Counted from the first letter of the stretch, positions 36,874 to 47,700 are shown. The stretch: DNA of 64,000 nt from Flavobacteriaceae bacterium (GCA_018608625.1 JABAZC010000040.1:44316-108315), one strand, 5' to 3'. The notes: a model not told the origin generated them from the sequence alone. A program made the numbers and translations.

Positions 36874-38400
36874 ATGAACAAAATGAACAATCCTATTCGT
36901 GTAAGATTTGCACCCAGTCCCACTGGGCCACTACACATTGGCGGCGTAAGAACCGCTCTTTTTAATTATTTATTTGCAAAAAAAAACGGCGGCACCTTTG
37001 TTTTACGTATTGAAGACACAGACCAAAATCGCTATGTAAAAGGCGCAGAAGATTATGTTGTAGATGCCCTAAACTGGTGTAACATCCCCTTTGACGAAGG
37101 TCCTGGGAAAGAGGGTGGGTTTGGCCCTTACAGACAAAGCGAGAGAAAACATATCTATAAGAAACACGTCGACCTGCTTTTGGAAAACAACAATGCTTAT
37201 TATGCTTTTGACTCCGCCGAATCCTTAGATAAAGAGCGTAAAAACCACGAAGAAAGAGGAAAGACTTTTATCTACAACTGGCACAACAGGACAAAGGGGC
37301 GTTTAGTTAATTCCTTGGTTTTGTCCGAAAAGGAAGTGCAAGATAAAATAGTAAATGGAGACGACTATGTCGTACGTTTTTTAGCTCCAGAAGGAGAAAC
37401 ACTAGAGCTTTCAGATCTAATTCGAGGGCAAATTAAAATTGACACAAACACTCTAGACGACAAGGTGCTCTTTAAGTCGGATGGAATGCCAACGTATCAC
37501 TTAGCTAATGTTGTGGATGACTATTTAATGGAGATCACTCACGTGATTCGTGGCGAAGAATGGCTACCGTCATTAGCGCTTCATGTGCTACTTTATGAAG
37601 CTTTTGGATGGGGGGCTCCTGAGTTCGCTCACTTGCCTTTAATCTTAAAGCCTACTGGAAAAGGAAAGTTAAGTAAGCGTGACGGCAATAAATTAGGGTT
37701 TCCTGTATTTCCACTAAGGTGGGAAGACCAAACAACGGGTAGCATATTAAACGGCTATAAAGAAGAGGGTTACTTCTCGGGCGCTGTTATAAACTTTTTA
37801 GCTTTCTTAGGCTGGAACCCTGGTACAGAACAGGAAATTTTTAACCTAGAGGGTTTAATAGATCGTTTCGATTTAAAAAAGGTTAATAAAGCAGGAGCTC
37901 GGTTTGACCCAGACAAGATAAAGTGGTTTAACCACCACTACATGCAAGAAACAGGTGTGGAAGCCCTGGTACCTGTTTTTGTAAATGAAAACCCACAAAT
38001 TAGCTCAATAGACCCTGGTTTTATTGAGCTTGTCATAAAGCTCGTTAAAGAACGGGCGACATTTCCTTCCGATCTGTGGGGGTTAAGTCATTACTTTTTT
38101 AAAGCGCCTACAAACTATAATGAAGGTGCAGTGAAAAAAGTCTGGAAAGACCATTCAAATGAATTAATGGTACAATTAATCGACGTCCTTAGTGCTGCAG
38201 ACGAATCTTCTATTGACACGCTTCAGGGTGCGGTAAAAGACTGGATTACTGAAAATGGAATAGGGTTTGGAAAGGTGATGATGCCGCTTCGAGTCGCTCT
38301 TGTGGGCGCTCTAGAGGGTGTTGATGTGTTTGATATTATGTTTTTGATTGGGAAAACAGAAGCTATAAAACGAATTCAATCACTGATTGACAGTAACTAA
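36874..38400 (+). CDS. gltX: Glutamate-tRNA ligase
   Basis: 508 aa class I synthetase. The HIGH motif appears as PSPTGPLHIGG and the KMSKS motif as GKLSKRDGNKLGFPVFPL; the long C-terminal anticodon-binding part is present. It charges tRNA-Glu. Codon use is strongly biased to C-ending codons, as in highly expressed genes. A second in-frame ATG three codons in (MNNPIRVRF) could be the real start. A clear promoter lies just upstream. Confidence 0.97.
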   Translation: MNKMNNPIRVRFAPSPTGPLHIGGVRTALFNYLFAKKNGGTFVLRIEDTDQNRYVKGAEDYVVDALNWCNIPFDEGPGKEGGFGPYRQSERKHIYKKHVDLLLENNNAYYAFDSAESLDKERKNHEERGKTFIYNWHNRTKGRLVNSLVLSEKEVQDKIVNGDDYVVRFLAPEGETLELSDLIRGQIKIDTNTLDDKVLFKSDGMPTYHLANVVDDYLMEITHVIRGEEWLPSLALHVLLYEAFGWGAPEFAHLPLILKPTGKGKLSKRDGNKLGFPVFPLRWEDQTTGSILNGYKEEGYFSGAVINFLAFLGWNPGTEQEIFNLEGLIDRFDLKKVNKAGARFDPDKIKWFNHHYMQETGVEALVPVFVNENPQISSIDPGFIELVIKLVKERATFPSDLWGLSHYFFKAPTNYNEGAVKKVWKDHSNELMVQLIDVLSAADESSIDTLQGAVKDWITENGIGFGKVMMPLRVALVGALEGVDVFDIMFLIGKTEAIKRIQSLIDSN

Positions 38401-38472
38401 TTATTCTAAATGTTGTGTGGGAAATTTCATTACTTTTACCATCGCATACAACGCGTTATGAAATCAGAGTAA

Positions 38473-40269
38473 ATGAAGCATATTAGAAACTTTTGTATAA
38501 TCGCACACATTGACCACGGCAAGAGCACCTTAGCAGATCGGTTATTAGATTTTACCGGAGCTGTAACAGAGCGTGAAAAACAAAGCCAATTACTTGACAG
38601 TATGGATTTGGAACGTGAGCGAGGTATTACTATAAAATCACACGCTATTCAGATGGAGTATACCTATGAAGGTCAAGAATATATCTTAAATCTAATAGAC
38701 ACCCCTGGACATGTCGACTTTAGCTATGAAGTGTCTCGGTCAATTGCAGCATGTGAAGGCGCTCTTTTGGTGGTTGATGCCGCTCAGAGTATACAGGCAC
38801 AAACTATTTCGAACCTATATCTAGCGCTAGAGAATGATCTAGAGATAATCCCTATTTTAAATAAGGTTGATTTGCCAAGTGCAAACCCCGAAGAAGTAAC
38901 AGATGATATTGTCGACCTTCTTGGGTGTGATGCTTCTGATGTCATTCCTGCTAGCGCCAAAACAGGGATTGGTATTGAGGAAATATTGGGTGCTATCATT
39001 AAGCTTATTCCCCCTCCTGGTGGATCTCCTGAAGCACCGCTTCAAGCGCTTGTGTTCGACTCTGTTTACAATTCGTTTAGAGGAGTTGAGACTTACTTTA
39101 AGGTTAAAAACGGAAGTATTAAAAAAAATCAGCAGGTACGGTTTATTGCAACAGGAAAAACCTATGGAGCTGATGAGGTTGGGACATTAAATCTTACACA
39201 AACTCCTAAAAAAGAGATTGGAACTGGGGATGTTGGTTATTTAATCACCGGAATAAAGGATGCGCGAGACGTAAAAGTTGGTGATACAATTACAGATGCT
39301 AATTTTCCTACAACCGAAGCTGTTGACGGATTTGAAGATGTTAAGCCTATGGTTTTTGCTGGAATATACCCTGTTGATACTGAGGAGTATGAAGAGCTAA
39401 GAGCTTCGATGGAAAAACTACAGCTTAATGACGCTTCTTTGGTCTTTCAAGCAGAAAGCTCTGCCGCTTTAGGTTTTGGTTTCCGTTGTGGGTTTTTAGG
39501 TATGCTGCACTTAGAGATTATTCAAGAGCGACTCGAAAGAGAATTTAATATGACGGTCATTACAACCGTACCCAATGTGTCATATCATGCGTTTACTCGT
39601 AAAAACCCAGAGGAAATTGTAACGCTAAATAACCCTTCTGATTTACCTGATCCATCAAGCCTCGAGCGTATTGAAGAGCCTTTTATTAAAGCCTCAATAA
39701 TTACAAAGGCAGATTTTGTTGGAAATGTAATGTCTTTGTGTATTGAAAAACGTGGCCAAATTACGAGCCAAACCTACCTGACAACTGAGCGTGTTGAGCT
39801 AACCTTTGACATGCCGTTGGCAGAAATCGTATTTGATTTTTATGACCGATTAAAAACAGTTTCAAAGGGCTATGCTTCGTTTGACTACTCCCCTATTGGG
39901 ATGCGAATCTCAAAATTAGTGCGTGTTGATATCTTATTAAACGGACAAACCGTAGATGCGCTTTCGGCGTTAATTCATATCGACAATTCTGTGACGATTG
40001 GAAGAAAAATGTGTGCGAAATTAAGAGAGCTCATTCCGCGACAACAATTTGATATTCCAATACAGGCGGCGATTGGTGCTAAAATAATTTCTAGAGAAAC
40101 CGTAAAAGCGGTTCGTAAAGATGTAACCGCTAAGTGTTATGGGGGTGATATTTCAAGAAAGAGGAAGTTATTAGAAAATCAGAAAAAGGGTAAAAAACGA
40201 ATGCGACAGGTTGGAAGTGTAGAAATCCCACAAGAGGCGTTTATGGCTGTTTTAAAGCTTAATGATTAA
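38473..40269 (+). CDS. lepA: Elongation factor 4 (LepA) GTPase
   Basis: 598 aa with all five G motifs: [13 protein letters not shown] (G1), switch [18 protein letters not shown] (G3), NKVDLP (G4) and SAKTG (G5). The LepA-specific C-terminal domain ([19 protein letters not shown]) follows. EF4 acts on stalled ribosomes and promotes back-translocation. It follows gltX by 72 bp and is likely on the same transcript. Confidence 0.97.
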   Translation: MKHIRNFCIIAHIDHGKSTLADRLLDFTGAVTEREKQSQLLDSMDLERERGITIKSHAIQMEYTYEGQEYILNLIDTPGHVDFSYEVSRSIAACEGALLVVDAAQSIQAQTISNLYLALENDLEIIPILNKVDLPSANPEEVTDDIVDLLGCDASDVIPASAKTGIGIEEILGAIIKLIPPPGGSPEAPLQALVFDSVYNSFRGVETYFKVKNGSIKKNQQVRFIATGKTYGADEVGTLNLTQTPKKEIGTGDVGYLITGIKDARDVKVGDTITDANFPTTEAVDGFEDVKPMVFAGIYPVDTEEYEELRASMEKLQLNDASLVFQAESSAALGFGFRCGFLGMLHLEIIQERLEREFNMTVITTVPNVSYHAFTRKNPEEIVTLNNPSDLPDPSSLERIEEPFIKASIITKADFVGNVMSLCIEKRGQITSQTYLTTERVELTFDMPLAEIVFDFYDRLKTVSKGYASFDYSPIGMRISKLVRVDILLNGQTVDALSALIHIDNSVTIGRKMCAKLRELIPRQQFDIPIQAAIGAKIISRETVKAVRKDVTAKCYGGDISRKRKLLENQKKGKKRMRQVGSVEIPQEAFMAVLKLND

Positions 40270-40339
40270 TATAGCGTGGCATTTTTATATTTTTAAAGAA
40301 ATTCTTATATTTCAACTTCACCCTTAAACTAACTATCGC

Positions 40340-41188
40340 TTGCGTGCAATTAACTTTAAAACCATCGGCATTGGAGTTACTTTTTCTCCCAATCTAGAAG
40401 CTAATATTAATGAGGCTGCTAGATTGGCTTTGTTTTTCGGAAGCAAGTTGGTTTTAATTCACGTTGGGGAGGCTTCGGAAGAAAAATTAAATAAATTTCT
40501 AGCTTTTTTAACCCCGTTTAAAGACCAAGGATTAGGTTTTGAAGTTTGTTTCAAGTCAGGAGATCCGGTAGAGGTTATTTTGTCAACAACAAATGAGAAA
40601 GAAGTGGATCTACTAATAATAGGCGCTCTTAAAAAAGAAAATTTCGTTAAATACTACCTAGGATCTATTGCTAGAAAAGTCACGCGGAAAGCGACTTGTT
40701 CTGTCTTATTGCTAATAAACCCCTCAAAAGAAAGGGTGAGCTGTAGCCATATTGTGGTGAATGGATTAAAAGACCCTAAAACTGAAGAAACAGTGGCAAC
40801 GGCCTTTTTTGTCGGCCATAAATTAGGAGCCAATAAGATAACGGTGGTGGAAGAGATTAGCGATGAGGAAGTAAGTGTAAAAGTAGATGACGATAAGTCT
40901 CTTAGAAAATCGACAATTGTTAAGGAACGATTGCGCTTAAGAGAAGAGGTGCGCGTAAAAACTATATTAGGCACGATTCCTGGCGAGCTTACAAAGGACA
41001 TTAAGATTAAATCTCAGCCAATTTTTGGGAAGCGAGGATACTCTATTGGGCACTATGCTCAAGTGGCGCGCGCTGACTTACTGGTGATGAACGCACCAAG
41101 AAAAATGAACTTTTGGGATCGTTTATTTCCTCATGATATTGAACATATTTTAACTGAATTACCAACGGATGTTTTAATCGTACAATGA
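40340..41188 (+). CDS. Universal stress protein (tandem Usp-like domains)
   Basis: 282 aa, two Usp-like halves. The first (about 5-130) ends in the classic LGSIARKVTRKATCSVLLLI nucleotide-binding-type motif. The second (about 135-282) ends in the similar but weaker FPHDIEHILTELPTDVLIVQ. The start is a TTG; no in-frame ATG is available. Its last 4 bp overlap the SulP gene, so the pair is translationally coupled. It may sense ATP or energy state for the transporter, which is inference. Confidence 0.85.
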   Translation: MRAINFKTIGIGVTFSPNLEANINEAARLALFFGSKLVLIHVGEASEEKLNKFLAFLTPFKDQGLGFEVCFKSGDPVEVILSTTNEKEVDLLIIGALKKENFVKYYLGSIARKVTRKATCSVLLLINPSKERVSCSHIVVNGLKDPKTEETVATAFFVGHKLGANKITVVEEISDEEVSVKVDDDKSLRKSTIVKERLRLREEVRVKTILGTIPGELTKDIKIKSQPIFGKRGYSIGHYAQVARADLLVMNAPRKMNFWDRLFPHDIEHILTELPTDVLIVQ

Positions 41189-43380
41189 GAACAAAAAAAT
41201 CCTCACTTGGTGGCTTTGTGAAAGCGTTACCTCAAAACATGTTTTCAGGACTGGTGGTGAGTCTTATAGCGTTGCCTCTTGGTTTAGGGCTTGCTATGGC
41301 TAGCGAGGCGCCGCCAATATCCGGCGTGATCACCGCAATAGTGGGCGGGGTAATTGTTTCTATTCTTGGGGGGAGTTATGTGACTATTTCTGGTCCTGGA
41401 AATGGATTGGTTGGCGTGGTGTTAATCGCCATTACAACGCTTGGATTAACAGCAACATATGCTGCAATTATTTGCTCGGGAATCATTTTAATCATACTGG
41501 GGTTTTTAAGGCTTGGAAAATTAGCTGATTACTTTCCATCTTCAGCAATTCAGGGAATGCTTGCCGCCATAGGTCTAATTATTTTGGGAAAGCAATTTCA
41601 TATAATGCTTGGCAACAAGATTGTTAAGGATAGTGGTATTGGTTATTTGTTAGAAATCCCTGACACAATAATAACGGTCTTTCAATTTAAGGATAAGGGG
41701 TTAATATATGCAGCGCTTGCGGGGGTTCTTAGTTTGGTAATTATGGTGTTTTACTCGAAACTTAGAAACAAATACTTGCAACTAATTCCAGCGCCTATGT
41801 GGATTGTGATTGTTTCTGTAGGATTTAGCTATTATTACGAGTTGATTCTTAAGTCTCCGAACCCAATCTCGTTAGATTACATGATACCTGCTATTCCTGA
41901 TATTAGAACAATCGCAACAGAAATTCCTTCGCCAGACTTTAAGATGGTTGGGACACTTTCTTTCTGGTCAAGTGTAATAGCGCTCACCCTGATTGCTAGC
42001 ATTGAGTCGTTATTAAGTATAAAAGCGGTAGATAAATTGGACGTAGATAAAAGGCGGTCTAATGTAAACAAAGATATTAAGGCCCTTGGTCTAGCGACTG
42101 TGGTTAGTGGTTTTTTAGGGGGCTTAAATGTGGTAACGGTAATTGCCAGAAGTTCTGTGAATGTAAACAATGGAGGGAGTAATCGATCGTCAAATATGTT
42201 TCATGCCTTGTTTCTGACAATGTTTATCCTGCTTTTTAGTTCTGAATTGACACGAATCCCATTGTCGGCATTGATGGCTATACTTGTCTACACTGGCTAC
42301 AAACTAGCATCTCCTGTTATTGTTAGAAAGATTTTCACCATAGGGAAAGAGCAGTTAATCATTTTCTTTTCTACTTTACTGGTGACTTTAAAAGTTGGCT
42401 TGATTTCTGGGATTGTAGCGGGTCTAATTGCTACGTTCATAATTCATGTGGTCGTCACTAAAAGCCTTGGGCTTTTTGTAAAAAATATATTGAAGCCTAA
42501 CGTGCTCATGTATAAAGAAGAAGATGGTAGTTATTTTATTAGTGTAAAACACTTTTGTAGCTTTTTAAATTTCAATACTTTAAAAACTAATTTAGAGGCA
42601 ATTCCCGAAAAAAATGATGTGATTATTGATTTTTCGTTGTGTGGGTTTGTGGACCACTCTGTTATGGAAAATGTGGACGATTATCAAGAGCTATTTCATA
42701 GAAAAGGGGGCAATATAGAGGTTATTGGCCTTGATGTTTTAGGTGCTAAGTCTAAGCATCCCTTTGCCTTGAGGCGTTTGTTGCCACTTCAAAAGATTCT
42801 ACCAGACAACAAAACAAAGCGTCAGAAAAACCTAAGCGTTGTTGCTGATGATTTTAACCTTTCTTACAATCCTATAAAAAAATCAAACGCTGAGTTTCTA
42901 GAAGAGTTTATCTATTTTAAAACAAAAAAAATAGAACATATCTTTAATGAGTTAAAAGAAAAAAACAAACAATACCAATCCTTTGATATTACCTTTTCTG
43001 AAGGAGAGTTTATTGCAAAAGAGGTTGTTAGAACAACAATGCTTTACATTAAAGTCTCAAAAAAAATTCCTGCATTTACTCTAGATAAAGAAGGTTTGAT
43101 GGAGCGCTTTTATGCGCTCGCTGGGTATGAAGATATTGACTTTGATAGTCATGCGGATTTTTCAAATAGATTTTACTTAAGAGGAGAAAACCCAGAAGAA
43201 ATAAGAGCCTTTTTTACGAATGAATTAATTAGATTTTTTGAAAGCAACCCTTACTATCATGTTGAATCGAACAAGGAAGGGGTTTTAATTTGTAACAAAG
43301 AGCGAATCGCTAGCATTAAAGAAATCAAAGGGTTGTTGGATTTTGGTATTCGACTCAGTAAGGTTATTAATAATACTTAA
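41185..43380 (+). CDS. SulP family anion transporter with STAS-like domain and extra C-terminal domain
   Basis: 731 aa. The N-terminal 430 residues hold 10-14 helices with SulP marks (GLVVSLIALPLGLGLAMASEAPPISG, then LTLIASIESLLSIKAVD and GGLNVVTVIARSSVNVNNGG). A STAS-like region follows (about 445-545, VIIDFSLCGFVDHSVMENVDDYQ). The last 180 residues form a further soluble domain I cannot name (FDITFSEGEFIAKEVVRTTM, then LRGENPEEIRAFF). SulP proteins carry sulfate, bicarbonate or similar anions with Na+ or H+. No carbonic anhydrase is adjacent to settle the substrate. Confidence 0.88.
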   Translation: MRTKKSSLGGFVKALPQNMFSGLVVSLIALPLGLGLAMASEAPPISGVITAIVGGVIVSILGGSYVTISGPGNGLVGVVLIAITTLGLTATYAAIICSGIILIILGFLRLGKLADYFPSSAIQGMLAAIGLIILGKQFHIMLGNKIVKDSGIGYLLEIPDTIITVFQFKDKGLIYAALAGVLSLVIMVFYSKLRNKYLQLIPAPMWIVIVSVGFSYYYELILKSPNPISLDYMIPAIPDIRTIATEIPSPDFKMVGTLSFWSSVIALTLIASIESLLSIKAVDKLDVDKRRSNVNKDIKALGLATVVSGFLGGLNVVTVIARSSVNVNNGGSNRSSNMFHALFLTMFILLFSSELTRIPLSALMAILVYTGYKLASPVIVRKIFTIGKEQLIIFFSTLLVTLKVGLISGIVAGLIATFIIHVVVTKSLGLFVKNILKPNVLMYKEEDGSYFISVKHFCSFLNFNTLKTNLEAIPEKNDVIIDFSLCGFVDHSVMENVDDYQELFHRKGGNIEVIGLDVLGAKSKHPFALRRLLPLQKILPDNKTKRQKNLSVVADDFNLSYNPIKKSNAEFLEEFIYFKTKKIEHIFNELKEKNKQYQSFDITFSEGEFIAKEVVRTTMLYIKVSKKIPAFTLDKEGLMERFYALAGYEDIDFDSHADFSNRFYLRGENPEEIRAFFTNELIRFFESNPYYHVESNKEGVLICNKERIASIKEIKGLLDFGIRLSKVINNT

Positions 43381-43381
43381 G

Positions 43382-44239
43382 ATGAAGCTACACCCCGTAA
43401 ATGTTGGTAATTTTAAATTAGACGGTGGGGCGATGTTTGGGGTTGTCCCAAAAGCATTATGGAATAAAACAAACCCTGCTAACGAGAAAAATTTAATTGA
43501 TATTGCTTCTAGGTGTTTATTAATAGAGGACGGAAATCGATTAATTCTTATCGATACTGGTATGGGAACAAAACAAAGCGATAAATTTTTCAACCATTAT
43601 TACCGTTGGGGAAGCCTCTCTGTCGATAAGTCACTCGACTCGTTAGGTTTTTGCAGAGAAGATGTAACGGATGTGTTTTTAACCCACCTACATTTTGATC
43701 ACTGCGGCGGTTGTGTTAATTGGAACAATGATAGGTCTGGATATGAATTAGCTTTTAAAAACGCAAACGTTTGGAGCAATAAAGACCATTGGGACTGGGC
43801 TACCAAGCCCAATAAAAGAGAGAAAGCCTCCTTTTTAAATGAAAATATTTTACCTATTCAAGAATCTGGAAATTTAAAATTTATATCGCCCACGAGCGGA
43901 GATCTTTTGAAAAATTCTGAATTAGGTTTTGACGTGTTTTTTGCAAATGGTCATACCGAAAAACAAATGATCCCAATGATTTCTTATAAGGGAAAAACAA
44001 TTTGTTTTATGGCAGACTTACTACCCACTGTGGGTCATATTCCTATTCCTTTTGTGATGGGTTATGACACAAGGCCGCTGTTGACACTAGACGAAAAAGA
44101 GCGTTTTTTAACACTTGCCGCCAATCATAATTATTATCTATTCTTGGAGCACGACGCGCATAACGAAATAATCACCGTCAAGCACACTGAAAAGGGGGTA
44201 AGACTAAACGCTGTGCACAGCTTCAACAGCATATTTTAA
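43382..44239 (+). CDS. MBL-fold metallo-hydrolase
   Basis: 285 aa from the ATG one base after the SulP stop (MKLHPVNVGNFKLDGGAMFG). An upstream in-frame start inside SulP is rejected. The dinuclear metal motif is THLHFDHCGG (HxHxDH); the other ligands are visible in GHTEKQMIPM and LEHDAH. This is the AidC/lactonase-like quorum-quenching or general hydrolase type. Substrate unknown. It is in tight order with the SulP and subtilase genes. Confidence 0.88.
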   Translation: MKLHPVNVGNFKLDGGAMFGVVPKALWNKTNPANEKNLIDIASRCLLIEDGNRLILIDTGMGTKQSDKFFNHYYRWGSLSVDKSLDSLGFCREDVTDVFLTHLHFDHCGGCVNWNNDRSGYELAFKNANVWSNKDHWDWATKPNKREKASFLNENILPIQESGNLKFISPTSGDLLKNSELGFDVFFANGHTEKQMIPMISYKGKTICFMADLLPTVGHIPIPFVMGYDTRPLLTLDEKERFLTLAANHNYYLFLEHDAHNEIITVKHTEKGVRLNAVHSFNSIF

Positions 44240-44246
44240 ATCTAAA

Positions 44247-45863
44247 ATGATATTAAAAAAAATAAACGGTTTTAGAAAACCTCTTTTTTTATTAGGATTA
44301 ATCGTGATGTCCGGCTGCGGGTCTACAGCAAAGATTAACTCAGTGCCTATTGAAAATATTGACCTAATCCCGTTAAAAACCATTAAGCTTACTGAGCTTC
44401 AGAAAAGAGCATGGAGCCACCTAGACATCATCCTAGACACCGTACCTGGGATTAGTTTAGACAGGGCTTATAAAGAATTAATAAAGAAAAAAGGGGAGGT
44501 CGTAATTGTTGCGGTAATAGATTCAGGTATTGATATTGAACACGAAGATCTTGCTGGAAAGATTTGGAGCAACGCTGGAGAAATCCCTGGTAACGGAAAA
44601 GACGATGACAAAAACGGGTATATAGACGACATAAACGGCTGGAACTTCTTGGGTGAATCTAACGACGAACAACTAGAGTATGTTAGGCTGTTGGCAAGTA
44701 GAAATGCTAAAGACCCTCGGTATTTGGAGGCAAAAAAACTACACGCTGAGGAAGGCTTAAGGTGCCGGCGCCTGAGATTTCAGTATAAGAGACTTTTATC
44801 TGAACTAAAAAAGTCGAATGATGCCATGTCTTTATATCTCGGAAAAAAAGAATACTCAAACAAGGAGCTTGACAATATACGGTCAGAGAACAAAGTGCTA
44901 CTAGGTCATACTGTTAGACTAAGAGAGGCGCTTAGTTTAGGTTTTGAAAGTGTGCCGGCTTTGATGGAAAGTCTGGATAGAAGCTTGCGCGATCTCAATG
45001 CGCGACTAGATTACAGTTTAAACATCTATTTTAATGGCAGAGAAGCTGTTGGAGATGATCCTGAAAATTTATCTGATGTTACCTACGGAGATAACAACAT
45101 TCATGCAAAGGATGGGCGGACACACGGCACTCACGTTTCTGGGATTATAGCTGCTCAAAGAAACAATGGTGTGGGGATGAATGGCGTTGCAAATAATGTA
45201 GAAATAATGGGCTTACGCTGCGTGCCCAGGGGGGACGAGTATGACAAAGACATAGCCTTAGCTGTTTATTATGCTGTTGACAATGGAGCAAAAGTTATTA
45301 ATATGAGTTTTGGAAAAGGATTTTCTCCTCACAGTAAATGGGTAAGAGATGCGATTGCCTACGCGGCTGATGGGGACGTTTTAATAGTGGCCGCGGCTGG
45401 AAACGATGCGACAGACACTGATGTAGTGAGCTACTTCCCGAATGACCAAGTTGAACTTGGAGAAGAAGTTTCAGATAATTTCATTAAGGTAGGGGCTACG
45501 GGTTCAAGCTATGGCTCATCTATTTTGGCGGAATATTCTAATTATGGTAAAAACACAGTAGACGTGTTTGCTCCAGGGTCTCAAATATACTCAACCTACC
45601 CAAAACAAACTTATGAGTATGCACAAGGAACCTCTATGGCATCACCATTAGTTGCTGGAGTAGCAGCTTTAATTTTCTCGCAGTATCCAAAATTGGGAGC
45701 TGCACAAGTGAAAGAAATACTTATGAACTCAGGTTTGGTTATTAACAAAAAAGTATCTTTAGAAAATGGCAACATCGTTCCTTTTGATAGTTTGTCCAAA
45801 TCTGGAAAGCTGATAAACGCCTATAACGCTTTTATAATGGCGTCAAAAACATCTAAAAAGTAA
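44247..45863 (+). CDS. S8 family serine peptidase (subtilase), lipoprotein
   Basis: 538 aa with a lipoprotein signal (VMSGCGST, Cys 24). The catalytic triad is complete: D92 (VIDSGID), H293 (THGTHVSG) and S463 (GTSMASP), with the oxyanion Asn in AAAGND. About 170 residues separate the end of the Asp region from the His, far more than in subtilisin. This insertion (about 125-290) is charged and helical (KKLHAEEGLRCRRLRFQYKR). No type IX C-terminal sorting domain is present, so it should stay lipid-anchored. It lies 7 bp after the hydrolase gene. Confidence 0.92.
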   Translation: MILKKINGFRKPLFLLGLIVMSGCGSTAKINSVPIENIDLIPLKTIKLTELQKRAWSHLDIILDTVPGISLDRAYKELIKKKGEVVIVAVIDSGIDIEHEDLAGKIWSNAGEIPGNGKDDDKNGYIDDINGWNFLGESNDEQLEYVRLLASRNAKDPRYLEAKKLHAEEGLRCRRLRFQYKRLLSELKKSNDAMSLYLGKKEYSNKELDNIRSENKVLLGHTVRLREALSLGFESVPALMESLDRSLRDLNARLDYSLNIYFNGREAVGDDPENLSDVTYGDNNIHAKDGRTHGTHVSGIIAAQRNNGVGMNGVANNVEIMGLRCVPRGDEYDKDIALAVYYAVDNGAKVINMSFGKGFSPHSKWVRDAIAYAADGDVLIVAAAGNDATDTDVVSYFPNDQVELGEEVSDNFIKVGATGSSYGSSILAEYSNYGKNTVDVFAPGSQIYSTYPKQTYEYAQGTSMASPLVAGVAALIFSQYPKLGAAQVKEILMNSGLVINKKVSLENGNIVPFDSLSKSGKLINAYNAFIMASKTSKK

Positions 45864-45871
45864 TCTCTATT

Positions 45872-47698
45872 ATGAACACAAAAACCTACTTACTTTTCCT
45901 GTTAACCAGTTTTTTGGGGTTAAGTGCACAGAATAATTTTGAATACTGGCAACAACATGTTGATTATACAATGGATGTTACAATGGATGTGTCATCAAGC
46001 GCTTATAACGGAACACAGCAGCTTGTCTACTCCAATAATTCACCAGAAGACCTCAATGTTGTTTTTTACCACTTATATTATAATGCGTTTCAGCCTGGAA
46101 GCGAAATGGATGTTCGGTCCATTACAATCTCTGACCCCGACTCTAGGGTCGACGACCGTATTAGTAGGCTTAAGAAAGAAGACTATGGGTTTATGAATGT
46201 TTTAAGCTTAAATCAAAACAATGTCCCTGTTGATTTTAGTGTTGCGGGAACAATATTAGAGGTTCAGTTGAACGCTCCTATAAAATCTGGAGAATCAGCT
46301 GTGTTTGATATGATTTTTGAAGGACAGGTGCCGCCAGTTATTCGAAGAGCGGGTAAAAATAGTGAAGAAAATGTTGCGCTGTCAATGGCGCAATGGTACC
46401 CGAAAATGGCTGAATATGATTTTGAAGGATGGCATGCTGACCCCTACATAAGTAGGGAGTTTCATGGTGTTTGGGGCGATTTTGACATAAAGCTAACCAT
46501 TGATAAAAATTACACGGTTGGCGGCACGGGCTATCTTCAAAACCCTGATGAGGTCGGTCACGGATACGGACAACAAATAAGCAACAAACAAACAAATGTC
46601 CTAACGTGGCACTTTATCGCTCCCAACGTGCATGACTTCACGTGGGCTGCCGATCCTGACTTTACCCACGACACCTTGCAGGTTCCAAGCGGACCTCTTT
46701 TACATTTTCTATACAAAACCTCTTTAAATGAAAAGTATAAGAAAAACTGGAAGGCGCTACAACCTATGGCAAGTGAAATAATCCAGCACTACAGTAATAC
46801 GGTTGGAAAGTATCCTTATAAGCAATACTCAATTATTCAAGGGGGAGACGGGGGAATGGAGTATGGGATGTGCACATTAATTACGGGTGAAAGGCCATTT
46901 AAGAGCTTGGTGGGAGTAACTGCACATGAAATTGGGCACACTTGGTTTCAATTTTTACTAGCTTCGAATGAGAGTAGACACCCTTGGTTAGACGAGGGGT
47001 TTGCTGAATACACCTGCACCTTTATTGAAAATGACCTTCTAGGAAAAGAAACTAATGACCCCCTCAGGAATAGTTACAATCGCTATATTAGCCTCGCTTT
47101 GAGCGGGAAAGAGCAACCAATGAGCACGCACGCCGATCGCTACATGTACAATCGGTCTTACAGCACATCTGCTTACAGAAAAGGAGCGCTTCTATTGGCT
47201 CAATTAAAATATATTATTGGTGAAAAAGATTTCGAAGCAACGCTTAAAAGGTACTTCAAAGACTGGGCGTTCAAACACCCAACGCCAAATGATTTTATTC
47301 GTTGTGCAGAAAAAACGTCGGGGATGGAGTTAGAGTGGTTTTTAACTGATTGGACGCAAACAGTCAACACGATTGATTACGCTGTAAAAAAGGTGAGTTT
47401 GTTGGGGTCAGAAACCGAAATAACATTGGAACGGATTGGGCTTATGCCGATGCCTGTTGAGGTTGAGGTGGTTTTGAGGGATGGTAAGAAATTAAATTAC
47501 TATATCCCTTTACAAATGATGCGAGGGGAAAAACCTACAGAGGGTAGTGTTCGTTTGTTGGGAGATTGGGCTTGGGCCTATCCAGTATATCGTTTTAAAA
47601 TAGGGGTTGCTGGATCGGAGATTAAAACAGTAACTATAGATAATAAAAACGAAACCGCAGATGTTAATAAGGAAAACAACCAGAAAACTTTATTATAA
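45872..47698 (+). CDS. M1 family metallopeptidase (aminopeptidase N-like)
   Basis: 608 aa with an N-terminal signal peptide (about 1-19, ending LSAQ). The zinc motif is H352-E-I-G-H356 followed 18 residues later by E375 (WLDEGFAEY), complete for a gluzincin. The substrate-binding GGMEY (327-331) replaces the common GAMEN, as in several Bacteroidota members. It should trim peptides in the periplasm. It follows the subtilase by 8 bp, so a peptide-degrading pair is likely. A short duplication (YTMDVTMDV) lies near the N-terminus. Confidence 0.92.
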   Translation: MNTKTYLLFLLTSFLGLSAQNNFEYWQQHVDYTMDVTMDVSSSAYNGTQQLVYSNNSPEDLNVVFYHLYYNAFQPGSEMDVRSITISDPDSRVDDRISRLKKEDYGFMNVLSLNQNNVPVDFSVAGTILEVQLNAPIKSGESAVFDMIFEGQVPPVIRRAGKNSEENVALSMAQWYPKMAEYDFEGWHADPYISREFHGVWGDFDIKLTIDKNYTVGGTGYLQNPDEVGHGYGQQISNKQTNVLTWHFIAPNVHDFTWAADPDFTHDTLQVPSGPLLHFLYKTSLNEKYKKNWKALQPMASEIIQHYSNTVGKYPYKQYSIIQGGDGGMEYGMCTLITGERPFKSLVGVTAHEIGHTWFQFLLASNESRHPWLDEGFAEYTCTFIENDLLGKETNDPLRNSYNRYISLALSGKEQPMSTHADRYMYNRSYSTSAYRKGALLLAQLKYIIGEKDFEATLKRYFKDWAFKHPTPNDFIRCAEKTSGMELEWFLTDWTQTVNTIDYAVKKVSLLGSETEITLERIGLMPMPVEVEVVLRDGKKLNYYIPLQMMRGEKPTEGSVRLLGDWAWAYPVYRFKIGVAGSEIKTVTIDNKNETADVNKENNQKTLL

Positions 47699-47700
47699 AA

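Noticed and set aside
37540..37550. CACGTG within gltX as a third parS site
   Set aside because: Only the central hexamer matches; the flanks lack GTTn/nAAC.
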